Source: Alphaproteobacteria bacterium
GTDB lineage: Bacteria; Pseudomonadota; Alphaproteobacteria; Sphingomonadales; Sphingomonadaceae
Reading direction: 5' to 3'
DNA length: 64,000 bases
Assembly (NCBI GenBank): GCA_018823325.1
Contig: JAHJIJ010000011.1
Coordinates: forward strand, 62,001-126,000
Shown: positions 27,206-35,789 of the stretch, one piece after another
Numbering within the stretch: position 1 is the stretch's first letter
Layout: the number at the start of each line of letters is the position of its first letter
Program-made: the position numbers and the translations under genes
Notes under the pieces: generated by a model
The model's database searches: none
What the model was told of the DNA's origin: nothing
Seen by the model: only the letters and a program-made list of their open reading frames with translations

Positions 27206-29710
27206 TCAGAAGCGCTTCTTCACGCTCAACGCCCATTCGCGTGGGCGGCCCGGCTGCGCATTCGCATAGCCCTGGCTACCCACCGTCTGATCATAGATCG
27301 TCAGCAGATAATATTCATCGAACAGGTTGGTCACCTCAAGAGAGACATCCAGATCCTCATCCGCATTCCGCCAGGTCAGTCGGGCATTGGCGACACCATA
27401 GGCATCGATGCGGTTGCTCGAACGGTTGGCAGAAACCGTATAGACCTTGCTCTGATAGGAACCGTCGATACGCGGCGTCAGTGAACCGGCCGTGCCGAGG
27501 TCGATCCGGTATTGCGCACCGATGCTCCACTTCCACTCGGGCGTGTAGGGCGCATAATCACCGAACTGCGGGCCATTAAGGTTCGTCGGGCCACCCACGG
27601 CGACGGTCGTCGCTCCGACCGTGTAGGAGCCGAACGTCTTATACTCGAAGTCAATATAGCTGAGCGAGCCATCGATTGTCATGCCCTCGGTCGGCCGAAG
27701 CGTGACTTCCACTTCGATGCCCTTCACGTCGGCGTCACCAGCGTTGACAGGGAGCGCACACGGGAAGCCGAAGCCGGGGCCAGTGAGTGCCGTGCAGTTG
27801 CCGAGCGTGAGCTGAATGCCCTTATATTTGCTGAGGAAGGCCGCAACGTTGAAGCGCACCACACGGTCGAACAGATCAGTCTTCAAGCCGATTTCATAGG
27901 CGTCGAGCGTTTCCGGTCCGAACGAGAGGGCCTGCTGGACGAAGAACGGGCGCGGATTCACGCCACCGCCTTTGAAGCCGGTGGAGAACTGTGCGTAGGC
28001 CATCACATCGCTGGAGAAGGCGTACTGGACGTTCGCACGATAATCCACGCGGTTTCCGCTATATTCGCCGACCGTGCCATTCAGCGGCAGAACCAGGTTC
28101 GCCATTGTCGACGTGGGGTCGAGATAGGGGCGCTGGCGAATGTAGGTGTAGGTCTTCGCTTCTTCCGTGTAGCGGATGCCGCCCGTCAGCGTCAGAGGCT
28201 CGATCGGATTCCAGGAAATATGCGCGAAAAGCGCCTTGCTGTCGGCCTCCACCGGATCGCTCTGCTGGAACTGAAGCGATGACGAGCGCAGGTCCTGGAA
28301 CGACGTGTAGACCGACTTCTGATCGCTATAATAGCCGCCCAGGGTGAACTCGATCTGCTCGTTGATTGAGCCGTTGAGGCGCAGTTCCTGACTGAAGAAT
28401 CGGAAGGTCAGCGGTCCATAGCCGAGGCTGTGCGCCAAGGGTGAGACGTCGTTGTCATTGTTGAAGTTGGATTCATACTCGCGATAGGCGGTGATCGAGT
28501 TGAGCTGGAAATTCGGGGACAGTTCCCAGTCGATCTGGCCCGAAACGCCCCAGCCTTTGAAGCGCACGCGTCCATTGCCGGTCGACGCGAGGTACGGCCC
28601 GTCCGCAGGGTTGTCGTAGGTGGCGTAGTTGCAATACTGACCGCACACGAAACGGGTGTCATAGGGCACAACTGCAGCAAATGGCTGAATGTCACGCACG
28701 CCGCTGGGCGGTGTGCCGGTTGTGTAAGGCGGATTGGGCGCCAACGGGAAGTTGGGGCTCGCGAGACCGCCATTGGGATAAAAGCGCTCAAGCAGAACCG
28801 AGCCAGCCGCCTGACGATCATCATCCGTGTAGTCGGCGATGATGTTGATATCGACGGTCTCCGCCGGACGAAAGCGCAGTTGCCCGCGCACGGCCATGTA
28901 GTTGACCTCGCCTTCCTTGCCGAGCAGGCAGTCGTCGCGGTTTGTCCGCGCTGGAATGCCGCCGACAGGGTTCATCAGGCTTCCGCCATTGAGCGGCGCG
29001 GTCGCTGGCAAGGTCGCGGTGCCCCCCGCAGGGTATACGCAGCCATAATCGAGGCGATCGACATAGCCTTCTTGCTTCTTGGCGACACCCGCAAGTCGCA
29101 TGTCGATGCCCGGGGCGATGTTGAAGTCGGCGCTGCCGCGCAGATCGATGCGATTGCGGCTGCCATAGGCGGCGGCGACATAGCCGGAATTTGAGCCTTC
29201 GGGCTTCTGCGAATAGAGCTTCACAGCGCCGCCGATCGAGTTACGGCCGGCCAGCGTACCCTGAGGGCCGCGGAGCACCTCGACGCGATCGAGATCCAGC
29301 AGATCGAGGATCGATCCGGTCAGCGTCGCGTAGTAAACGTCATCGACATAGAAGCCGACGCCGGGTTCAACCGCAGGATTGAAGTCAAACTGCCCCACGC
29401 CGCGGATGTTGGCGCCGAGAGAGGGGCCGAAGGCGGCGCCCTGTGGCTTCAGCGTTACAGAGGGCGCCTGATTGGCCACCTGGCTGATGTCCGTCTGGCT
29501 GCGGGCCTCCAGCATCTCGGCATTCACGGCCGTGATTGCGATCGGCGTGTCCTGCAGATTCTGCTCGCGAAACTGGGCAGTCACAATGATCTCGCCAGTG
29601 TCGCCTGCCTGCGGTGCATTGTCCTGCGCGGTGGTATTCTGCGCCAAGGCGCTACCGGATGTGATCAGCGCGATTGCTGAAGACCATAATGCGAAACGTG
29701 ATTTCCTCAT
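27206..29710 (-). CDS. TonB-dependent receptor (834 aa)
   Basis: Outer-membrane transporter with a Sec signal peptide (residues 1-23, 'ITSGSALAQN'). The TonB-box-like segment is 'EIIVTAQFREQNLQDTP', of the class usual in sphingomonad receptors for aromatics, steroids or siderophores. The plug motifs 'ANIRGVGQFDF' and 'VEVLRGPQGTLAGRNSIGGAV' are clear. The barrel ends 'REWALSVKKRF'. It is transcribed away from the LysR/catabolic genes, and a terminator follows. Its place at the edge of the catabolic region suggests it imports that pathway's substrate; this is inference. Confidence 0.95.
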   Translation of the reverse strand: MRKSRFALWSSAIALITSGSALAQNTTAQDNAPQAGDTGEIIVTAQFREQNLQDTPIAITAVNAEMLEARSQTDISQVANQAPSVTLKPQGAAFGPSLGANIRGVGQFDFNPAVEPGVGFYVDDVYYATLTGSILDLLDLDRVEVLRGPQGTLAGRNSIGGAVKLYSQKPEGSNSGYVAAAYGSRNRIDLRGSADFNIAPGIDMRLAGVAKKQEGYVDRLDYGCVYPAGGTATLPATAPLNGGSLMNPVGGIPARTNRDDCLLGKEGEVNYMAVRGQLRFRPAETVDINIIADYTDDDRQAAGSVLLERFYPNGGLASPNFPLAPNPPYTTGTPPSGVRDIQPFAAVVPYDTRFVCGQYCNYATYDNPADGPYLASTGNGRVRFKGWGVSGQIDWELSPNFQLNSITAYREYESNFNNDNDVSPLAHSLGYGPLTFRFFSQELRLNGSINEQIEFTLGGYYSDQKSVYTSFQDLRSSSLQFQQSDPVEADSKALFAHISWNPIEPLTLTGGIRYTEEAKTYTYIRQRPYLDPTSTMANLVLPLNGTVGEYSGNRVDYRANVQYAFSSDVMAYAQFSTGFKGGGVNPRPFFVQQALSFGPETLDAYEIGLKTDLFDRVVRFNVAAFLSKYKGIQLTLGNCTALTGPGFGFPCALPVNAGDADVKGIEVEVTLRPTEGMTIDGSLSYIDFEYKTFGSYTVGATTVAVGGPTNLNGPQFGDYAPYTPEWKWSIGAQYRIDLGTAGSLTPRIDGSYQSKVYTVSANRSSNRIDAYGVANARLTWRNADEDLDVSLEVTNLFDEYYLLTIYDQTVGSQGYANAQPGRPREWALSVKKRF

Positions 29711-30019
29711 GACATCGTCTCCCCTCTGCTTAATCTATTTACGATTTCCTATAATTGTAATTTCAAAGGATGCGAAGCGAAATGTGCGCACGTGAGCAGC
29801 TCAGACAGACCCTGTTTCCCGTCCTACGAATCTGACAGAATCAACGTCGCTCAAGCTCATGCTAGGCAGGAATCAGCATTGCGACCTCTCCGGTCGTTCG
29901 CCGCAAGCGAAAGACATCTGGGTTCAACCGGACGAGCTTGCACCTTTTCCTCGCGCAGGAGGCGCAAATGCCTGACAAAGCGAGAAGCCACAGTGCAAGA
30001 ACCAGGCAAGGAGAGAGAC
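29711..30019. other. divergent promoter region of receptor and NTF2-like gene
   Basis: About 310 bases with no supportable gene. 29715-29780 is AT-rich, as expected for the receptor promoter. GGAGAGAGAC just before 30020 looks like a ribosome binding site for an ATG at 30020, which is out of frame with the following gene as sequenced. Confidence 0.55.
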
Positions 30020-30068
30020 ATGGCGTTTTACGCGAGGGCTGCTGAGATCATCCTCTGCAAGTGCTGCG

Positions 30069-30614
30069 ATGGTGCTGGCAATGACCGGTAATGCAGCAGC
30101 CCAGGGCATATCAGCCGAAGACTATGCGGTCGCACGCGCTGAGATCGTCAATCTGTCGAACCGGCTCATGATCGCGTCCGACGCGCGTGATGCCGACACC
30201 TATGCCGAGAGCTTCGCCAGCGATGGTGTGCTGGACTGGATCGGCGGCATCGAACATGGCCGCGAAGCGATCCGCAAGGCAATCGAGGAATGGCGGGGCC
30301 AGATCGCTAAAAAGACGACGCTTTCACAGGACGCCAACTCGCAACCGCGCACGCGCCACTACGTGCTGAACCATGATATCACGGTCAACCCGGACGGCAT
30401 GACGGCGACTGGCCGCGTGTACTGGTTCGCGCTGACGAACAGCACGCCGCAGACTGATGTGCAGGTGCTCTACTTCGGTCATGTGATCGAAGACTATGTG
30501 AAGGAGGATGGCAAGTGGCTGTTTTCCAAGCGTGTCGTATTCAACGAATCTCGCCATAATCGGGCGCTATTTTATCCCGAGCTGGGCGAGAAGGACCCGC
30601 GCGAACCGGGCTGA
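30069..30614 (+). CDS. exported NTF2/SnoaL-like protein, 5' end apparently frameshifted
   Basis: As read, 181 aa from ATG 30069 with an NTF2-like (SnoaL) fold: 'LSNRLMIASDARDADTYAES', 'DGVLDWIGGIEHGREAIRKA' and 'PRTRHYVLNHDITVNPDGM'. The ATG 30020, which has a good ribosome binding site, reads out of frame and stops at 30091. If one T of the run at 30026-30029 is removed, it reads MAFTRGLLRSSSASAAMVLA and continues into 'NAAAQG', a complete Sec signal peptide. So either one base was gained or the read is wrong. Family members include dehydratases, isomerases and the cofactor-free lignin-dimer lyases LdpA/LsdE. The function here is unknown. It precedes the LysR gene and faces away from the TonB receptor. 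Confidence 0.75.
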   Translation: MVLAMTGNAAAQGISAEDYAVARAEIVNLSNRLMIASDARDADTYAESFASDGVLDWIGGIEHGREAIRKAIEEWRGQIAKKTTLSQDANSQPRTRHYVLNHDITVNPDGMTATGRVYWFALTNSTPQTDVQVLYFGHVIEDYVKEDGKWLFSKRVVFNESRHNRALFYPELGEKDPREPG

Positions 30615-30714
30615 ATCGCGCGCGGGAACACTGTTTGCGGTCTGCGGCGAGGCGGACATGGTCCTGCACGATTGATGCTGGCCAGCCCGGCGGAATCGTG
30701 AAATTGATCCCGCC

Positions 30715-31617
30715 ATGCGTTTCAAAGGCCTCGATCTCAACTTGCTTTACGCGCTGCGCATGCTGCTCGAGGAGCGTAGCGTTTCCCGCGCAGCGGAGCG
30801 CATGAACATCAGCCAGCCGGCAATGAGTGCTGCCTTGACGCGCATGCGGGACTATTTTTCGGACGATCTGCTTGTCCAGGTCGGGCGGCGCATGGTGCCC
30901 ACCGCTTATGCCGAAAGTTTGCGGCCGCTTGTTTCCCAAGTTCTGGAAAAGGCCGATGAGCTTATCTCGACGTCCAGCACGTTCGATCCCGCCACGTCCA
31001 GCCGCCGCTTCCGGATCAGTGCGTCCGACTACATGGTTACCGTTCTGATCGGCCCTCTCACGCGGAAGTTTGCGACTATAGCACCCAACGTCCGCATAGA
31101 CGTCTACCCGACAGGACCGGAGGCGAATGCCGATCTTGAGAGGGGGGAAATCGACCTCGTCGTCAGCCCAGAAGAATATCAGTCCTCCTCCCACCCCAGC
31201 GAAATGTTGCTTGAGGACGAGCATGTCGTGATCGGGTGGAAAGGCAATCCGGCGCTTGAAAAGCCTCTGGATCGGAAAACATTGTTTTCGCTTGGCCATG
31301 TCGCAGTGCGTTTCGGCCAATCCCGGGAAACCTCCTTCGCGGAACAGCAACTCTATCCTCATCTCGAAAAGCAACGTACCGAGTTGACAACGCACAGCTT
31401 TTCCAGCGTGCCAGGCCTCGTGGTAGGGACAATGCGTGTGGCCTTTGTCCAGAGGCGGCTCAGCGATGCATTCGTGGATATGTTGCCGATCGTGGTTCAT
31501 CCCGATCCACTCGGCCTCCCGCCACTAAGGGAGATGGTCCAGTATCACACAGCCCGCGCCAACGATGCCGGCATCAGCTGGATCGTGCGGCAGATGCACG
31601 ACATTTTAGGGTCGTAG
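30715..31617 (+). CDS. LysR-type transcriptional regulator
   Basis: 300 aa. The N-terminal winged helix is residues 1-60 ('LDLNLLYALRMLLEERSVSRAAERMNIS' region, with 'QPAMSAALTRMRDYF' as recognition helix). The effector domain follows ('FRISASDYMVTVLIGPLTRKF', 'VDVYP'-type strand, 'EIDLVVSPEE'). The start of the helix-turn-helix resembles the NodD/LinR-like branch. It is transcribed in the same direction as the FAD monooxygenase operon, 273 bases upstream of it. The palindrome at 31644-31660 could be its site. It probably controls the degradative genes in response to a pathway intermediate (inference). Confidence 0.93.
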   Translation: MRFKGLDLNLLYALRMLLEERSVSRAAERMNISQPAMSAALTRMRDYFSDDLLVQVGRRMVPTAYAESLRPLVSQVLEKADELISTSSTFDPATSSRRFRISASDYMVTVLIGPLTRKFATIAPNVRIDVYPTGPEANADLERGEIDLVVSPEEYQSSSHPSEMLLEDEHVVIGWKGNPALEKPLDRKTLFSLGHVAVRFGQSRETSFAEQQLYPHLEKQRTELTTHSFSSVPGLVVGTMRVAFVQRRLSDAFVDMLPIVVHPDPLGLPPLREMVQYHTARANDAGISWIVRQMHDILGS

Positions 31618-31643
31618 ATACGTATAGTTTTTCTGGATGCTTC

Positions 31644-31660
31644 TGCATTCAAACAATGCA
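31644..31660. promoter_or_regulatory. palindrome between LysR gene and catabolic operon
   Basis: TGCATT-CAAAC-AATGCA, perfect 6-bp arms around 5 bases, in AT-rich sequence 27 bases after the LysR stop and about 230 bases before the monooxygenase. LysR sites are often interrupted dyads of this size, though the spacing does not fit T-N11-A exactly. Confidence 0.4.
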
Positions 31661-31731
31661 TTTTCCATATTTTATTTTGCCTCCTACACTCCGGCAATCC
31701 GAGCAACGGTACAACGATGGAGAGGTGAGCA

Positions 31732-31875
31732 ATGGTAAATCTCCGCGCAGATTTGAGGGTGCCATCGGCTTGTGCTCCTAATTGGAGCGTTCAGTGCTCG
31801 TCCCAGCTGACCATCCGATCAGGCGATTACGGCGATTTCAGCCGTTTCGTCGCGACGCCCGACCAACTCGAATAA
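31732..31875 (+). CDS. possible 47-codon ORF ahead of the FAD monooxygenase
   Basis: ATG 31732 opens a 47-residue frame ending at 31875, 15 bases before the monooxygenase start. GGAGAGGTGAGC just upstream is a usable ribosome binding site. The product (starting MVNLRADLRVP, ending FVATPDQLE) has two cysteines, no hydrophobic helix and no recognised family. It could be a leader ORF, the remnant of an earlier gene or chance. Confidence 0.3.
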   Translation: MVNLRADLRVPSACAPNWSVQCSSQLTIRSGDYGDFSRFVATPDQLE

Positions 31876-31890
31876 AACGGGACGAACGAT

Positions 31891-33006
31891 ATGCAGGGCC
31901 TGAACATCCTCATCATTGGCGGCGGAATAGGCGGCCTGACGTCAGCGATTGCCTTGGGCAAGCAGGGTTTCTCCGTGACGGTCATCGAGCGCGATCCAGA
32001 TTGGAGCGTTTACGGTGTCGGTATCATCCAACAGAGCAACGTGCTGCGCGCGGCTCACATGCTGGGCATATTGGACAAATATGCAGCGGCTGGCGTGGGT
32101 TTCGATGCTGTCGAGGTTTTTGCCCCCGACGGTGCCAAGGTTGCGCGGGTGCCGTCTCCGCGCCTGCTTCCGGACTATCCGGCCAATCTGGGCATCGGTC
32201 GTCGCCAGCTTCAGAAAGTGTTGGGCGATGCGGCGATTGAGGCGGGGGCGCAGATTCGGCTGGGCGTCATGGCAGACAGCATCAGTGACAAGGGCGATAC
32301 TGTCGAGGTCACGTTCTCGAATGGAACATCCGAAGCCTATGACGCGGTCATCGGAGCGGATGGCGTTTACTCACAGACCCGCCAGATGATCCTGCCTGAT
32401 GCTGAAAAGCCTGAGTTTACCGGCCAGGCGGTATGGCGCTACAATCTTCCGCGGCCAGCCAAGCTGGACGTGCTGCAAGTCTATAACGGCGCGATCGGCG
32501 CTGGTCTCGTGCCGATCAGCCCGGACCTCATGTACATCTATGTGACCACGCCGGAACCGGGCAATCCCAAATATCCGCGCGAAGGCCTTGCAGCGGCCAT
32601 GCGGAGCAAGCTTGCAGGCTGTTCGCCGGCTCTGCGCGATCTGGCTGACGGGATCACGGATGACAACGGCGTGGTCTATCGTCCGCTGGAAGGCATGCTC
32701 GTCGAGGGGCCATGGAGCAAGGGCAGGGTCGTCTTGATCGGCGATGCCGTTCACGCGACCACGCCGCACCTGGGCCAAGGCGCCGGTATGGCGATTGAGG
32801 ATAGCATCGTGCTTGCGGAAGAGCTGGCGCGGCACGCGTCCGTCGAACAGGCATTTGCAGCCTTCCACGACCGCCGCTTCGAGAGATGTGCCTACATCGT
32901 GCGGTCCAGTCACGCCATTTGCATGGGGCAGCTCGGGAAAGGCCCGCCCGTCGATAATGCCAAAGCGACCGCCGAAATGTTCGAGCGGACCGCGCAGCCA
33001 ATTTGA
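31891..33006 (+). CDS. FAD-dependent aromatic monooxygenase
   Basis: 371-aa class A flavoprotein monooxygenase (PF01494 type), expected to hydroxylate an aromatic or enolic ring using NAD(P)H and oxygen. The dinucleotide fold is 'LIIGGGIGGLTSAIAL' (residues 7-22). The middle motif is 'VIGADGVYSQTR', and the FAD-ribityl motif is 'VVLIGDAVHATTPHLGQGAG'. All three family fingerprints are intact. Similar enzymes act on salicylate, hydroxybenzoates or hydroxynicotinates. The extradiol dioxygenase starts 13 bases downstream, which suggests this enzyme makes the catechol- or hydroquinone-type substrate for ring opening. Confidence 0.93.
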   Translation: MQGLNILIIGGGIGGLTSAIALGKQGFSVTVIERDPDWSVYGVGIIQQSNVLRAAHMLGILDKYAAAGVGFDAVEVFAPDGAKVARVPSPRLLPDYPANLGIGRRQLQKVLGDAAIEAGAQIRLGVMADSISDKGDTVEVTFSNGTSEAYDAVIGADGVYSQTRQMILPDAEKPEFTGQAVWRYNLPRPAKLDVLQVYNGAIGAGLVPISPDLMYIYVTTPEPGNPKYPREGLAAAMRSKLAGCSPALRDLADGITDDNGVVYRPLEGMLVEGPWSKGRVVLIGDAVHATTPHLGQGAGMAIEDSIVLAEELARHASVEQAFAAFHDRRFERCAYIVRSSHAICMGQLGKGPPVDNAKATAEMFERTAQPI

Positions 33007-33019
33007 AAGGAAACCGAAC

Positions 33020-33922
33020 ATGAGCCGCGTTACTGATATTCGCTATGTCGGCTATGCCGTCACGGACCTTGCTGCCGAAGCCAGCTTTTATGAAGAAAAA
33101 TGGGGGCTTGGGCGCGTCGCGAGTGATGATGGCATGGTCTGGTTCAAGACCGCAGGCCATGACGAGCACCATGTGGTGCGGCTGCGCGCCGGCGATGAGA
33201 ATCGCGTCGATGTTATCGCGCTGGCAACCGAGAGCCGCGCCGATGTCGATGCGCTGTGCGAGAAGGTCCGCGCGTCCGGCGCAAAGCTCGTCAGCGAACC
33301 GCACGATCTGACGACCCCCGGTGGCGGCTATGGTTTCCGCTTCTTCAGCCCGGACGGCCTGCTGATGGAAATCTCATCCGACGTTTCGCGCGGGGAGAAG
33401 CGGGAGATCACGCGGTGGGAAGGCTTGCCGGTCAAGATCAGCCATATCGTGTTGCACTCGCCCGATCATCAGGCTGCCGTGCGCTTCTTCTGCGATGTGC
33501 TGGGCTTCAAGGTTTCCGACTGGCTTGGCGATTTCATGTGCTTTCTGCGCTGCAACAGCGCGCATCACCGTATCGCACTTCTGCCCGGGCCGCCCTGTCT
33601 CAACCATGTCGCCTATGACATGACCGACGTGGACGGCATGATGGCTGGCATCAGCCGCCTGAAGCAGAACAAGATCGATATTCGCTGGGGCCCGGGTCGC
33701 CACACGGCGGGCGACAACACCTTCTCTTACTTCGTGACGCCCTCGGGCTTCACGGTGGAATATACTGCGGAGCTGGAAGAAGTGGATTTCGAGGCTCACG
33801 AACCGAAGGTTCACGTGCCTGCGCCGCGCGTCATGGATCAGTGGGGGATCGGTGTCGGTGGCCCGCAGACCATGCCCCATCCCGAGGCCAATCCCGGCTT
33901 GTTCGTGGCAGTGGAGGCCTGA
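33020..33922 (+). CDS. type I extradiol dioxygenase (VOC superfamily)
   Basis: 300-aa two-module vicinal-oxygen-chelate protein of the BphC type. The C-terminal module carries the 2-His-1-Glu metal triad: H142 ('SHIVLHS'), H196 ('LNHVAYD') and E247 ('TVEYTAE'). The spacing matches iron extradiol dioxygenases, so it is probably active. The N-terminal module (residues 7-125) lacks that set, as usual. It would cleave the ring next to two hydroxyls, giving a yellow ring-fission product. The start follows GAAAGGA. It is followed after three bases by the C-C hydrolase gene. The expected substrate is a substituted catechol or similar; its identity is unknown. Confidence 0.92.
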   Translation: MSRVTDIRYVGYAVTDLAAEASFYEEKWGLGRVASDDGMVWFKTAGHDEHHVVRLRAGDENRVDVIALATESRADVDALCEKVRASGAKLVSEPHDLTTPGGGYGFRFFSPDGLLMEISSDVSRGEKREITRWEGLPVKISHIVLHSPDHQAAVRFFCDVLGFKVSDWLGDFMCFLRCNSAHHRIALLPGPPCLNHVAYDMTDVDGMMAGISRLKQNKIDIRWGPGRHTAGDNTFSYFVTPSGFTVEYTAELEEVDFEAHEPKVHVPAPRVMDQWGIGVGGPQTMPHPEANPGLFVAVEA

Positions 33923-33925
33923 TCC

Positions 33926-35086
33926 GTGGCGTTGTTCGAGTATTTCCCAAACTACATCTGGAACCTCTCGGTTGCCATCGCGCTGGAAAGCGGCGGACGC
34001 ATCGGCGAGATCGTCGACATGTGTCAGCCGATCAAGGATGCGGCGGCCAGCGGTGCAGATGCCGGCACGCCGCAATTCATGGCGCAATGGGTGCGTGTGG
34101 CCGACACGCTGATCGAGCTGGCTGATGAGGACATCGCCAAAGGGCGGTCCTTCTCGGCGTCGGAGAAGCTGGAGCGGGCCTCGCTCTATCTACTCGTTGC
34201 CGAGCGGATGCAGGGCCATGGCACGCCAGGTCGAGAGGAGACCTATGTCCGCGCTCTGGCGAGCTTCGCGAAATCGACTGACCTCGGCAAGATCAACCGT
34301 GAGCGCGTCGAAATCCCGCTCGAAGGCGGCAAGACCATGTCGGCGCTTTACACGCGGGCGCCGGGCGAGGGGCCGCGTCCGGTCGTCGTCTATTGCAACG
34401 GACTCGATAGCTGCAAGGAGCTGCTCTACTGGTCCCGCCTGCCCGAGGCATTGGCTCGGCGCGGCGTTTCCACGCTCTGCGTCGATCAGCCCGGCACCGG
34501 AGAGGCGCTGCGTCTGCATAACCTGCCTGTTGATCCGCATAGCGAGAACTGGGCGTCCAGGGCCGTCGACTGGCTTGAGACGCAGCCGGACGCGGACCCC
34601 AAACGCATCGGCATGACCGGCATTTCGCTGGGCGGCCATTTCGCGCCGCGCGCCGTCGCTTTCGAGCCGCGCTTTGCGAGCGGCGCCTGCTGGGGCGCAA
34701 ATCACAATTGGCGTGAAGTTCAGGACAAACGTATGCGCCGCGAGGGCGAAAACCCGGTGCCGCATTATTGGGCGCATGTGTTCTGGGCTTTCGGTGCAAA
34801 GGATATGGACGATTTCCTCGCCAAGTCCGAGGAGATGAACCTCAATGGCCGCATGGACGGCGTGCGCGTGCCGTTCCTGGTGACGCATGGCGCGCATGAC
34901 CGCCAGATCAGCGTGCAATATGCGCATGATTGCTACGAGCAGCTCGTCAACAGCCCGCGCCGTGAGCTGAAGATCTTCACTGAGCGTGAGGGCGGCGTCG
35001 AGCATGTCGGTGCGGACAACATGTCCTATGGCCGCGACTATATCGCCGACTGGTTCGCCGAGACGCTGGGCGGCCATACGGCCTGA
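33926..35086 (+). CDS. alpha/beta-hydrolase, DHPON-hydrolase/Ayg1-like C-C hydrolase
   Basis: 386 aa, start GTG with GGAGG upstream. An all-helical N-terminal part (about residues 1-130) precedes the hydrolase core. The triad is S234 ('MTGISLGGHFA'), D325 ('HGAHDRQ') and H360 ('GVEHVGADN'). This architecture is that of 2,6-dihydroxypseudooxynicotine hydrolase, which cuts an acyl-aryl carbon-carbon bond in nicotine catabolism, and of fungal Ayg1-type polyketide-shortening enzymes. Behind an extradiol dioxygenase it replaces the MhpC/BphD-type hydrolase usually seen, so it may hydrolyse the ring-fission product or remove an acyl side chain. The substrate is unknown. Confidence 0.88.
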   Translation: MALFEYFPNYIWNLSVAIALESGGRIGEIVDMCQPIKDAAASGADAGTPQFMAQWVRVADTLIELADEDIAKGRSFSASEKLERASLYLLVAERMQGHGTPGREETYVRALASFAKSTDLGKINRERVEIPLEGGKTMSALYTRAPGEGPRPVVVYCNGLDSCKELLYWSRLPEALARRGVSTLCVDQPGTGEALRLHNLPVDPHSENWASRAVDWLETQPDADPKRIGMTGISLGGHFAPRAVAFEPRFASGACWGANHNWREVQDKRMRREGENPVPHYWAHVFWAFGAKDMDDFLAKSEEMNLNGRMDGVRVPFLVTHGAHDRQISVQYAHDCYEQLVNSPRRELKIFTEREGGVEHVGADNMSYGRDYIADWFAETLGGHTA

Positions 35087-35134
35087 GTGCGGTCGGACGG
35101 CGCCACAAAAGCCTGTTGAAGAGGATTTCTGACC

Positions 35135-35695
35135 ATGGATACTGTCCCTGTTCGCCGTATCGTGACCGGCCATGACGCCCAAGGTCGCGCGATCATTCAG
35201 GATGATGGCCCGGTGCCCCGCGTCCAGCAGGTCGGCGGCGCGATCGGTCCGATGTTTCACGAGGTGTGGAACACCCGCGCCACACCTGCACCGATCGACG
35301 CGGCGTCCGGCGAGCCGGAAGAAGACGGCATCAAGCTGGCGCCGCCGGCCAACGGCACGCGCATTCGCGTGCTGGATATCCCGCCTGAGGGCGACAAGCT
35401 CAAGAATCTGACTGAGGAAGAGCGACGCGCGCATTTCGCCGAGATTGGTGCCGGTGAAGCCGTGGCCCAGAGCGACCGGCACGCCTTCATGCACCGGACC
35501 GAGACCATCGATTACGGTATCGTGCTGGAGGGTGAAGTCACCCTGATCATGGACGAGGGCGAAACTGTCTGCCGCGCAGGTGACATCATCGTGCAGCGCG
35601 GCACCAATCACGGCTGGGCCAACCGCACGGATGTCAATTGCCGCATCGCCTTCATTCTCATTGACGGCAAATATACCGGAGAGCTGGCCGGTTGA
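35135..35695 (+). CDS. cupin domain protein
   Basis: 186-aa protein with one C-terminal cupin. The core motifs are 'HRTETIDYGIVLEGEVTLIM' (residues about 114-133) and 'AGDIIVQRGTNHGWANR'. The first motif has H...Y/D in place of the classical HxH, so the metal set is incomplete or altered and enzymatic function is not assured. An N-terminal part with 'MFHEVWNT' is shared with cupins in aromatic clusters. It may be an isomerase, decarboxylase or substrate-binding accessory. It sits 48 bases after the hydrolase in the same operon. It is too short and too different to be gentisate dioxygenase. Confidence 0.85.
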   Translation: MDTVPVRRIVTGHDAQGRAIIQDDGPVPRVQQVGGAIGPMFHEVWNTRATPAPIDAASGEPEEDGIKLAPPANGTRIRVLDIPPEGDKLKNLTEEERRAHFAEIGAGEAVAQSDRHAFMHRTETIDYGIVLEGEVTLIMDEGETVCRAGDIIVQRGTNHGWANRTDVNCRIAFILIDGKYTGELAG

Positions 35696-35711
35696 TCGGG
35701 TTCGCCGGACG

Positions 35712-35789
35712 ATGATCGAGAGCGCTCCAGTCACCCGTCCGTTTCGGCCGGATGACCGGACAGACCCGTTGCTCAGGGGCGGATGCTGA
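35712..35789 (+). CDS. possible 25-codon ORF coupled to the SDR gene
   Basis: ATG 35712 gives MIESAPVTRPFRPDDRTDPL plus five residues, and its TGA overlaps the next gene's ATG (TGATG at 35787-35791). The overlap would suit translational coupling. There is no strong ribosome binding site and no family. It may be chance, or the tail of an extended cupin reading. Confidence 0.2.
   Translation: MIESAPVTRPFRPDDRTDPLLRGGC

Noticed and set aside
35135..35695. Gentisate 1,2-dioxygenase for the cupin gene
   Set aside because: The protein has only one cupin module, is about half the length and lacks the HxH metal set of gentisate dioxygenases.
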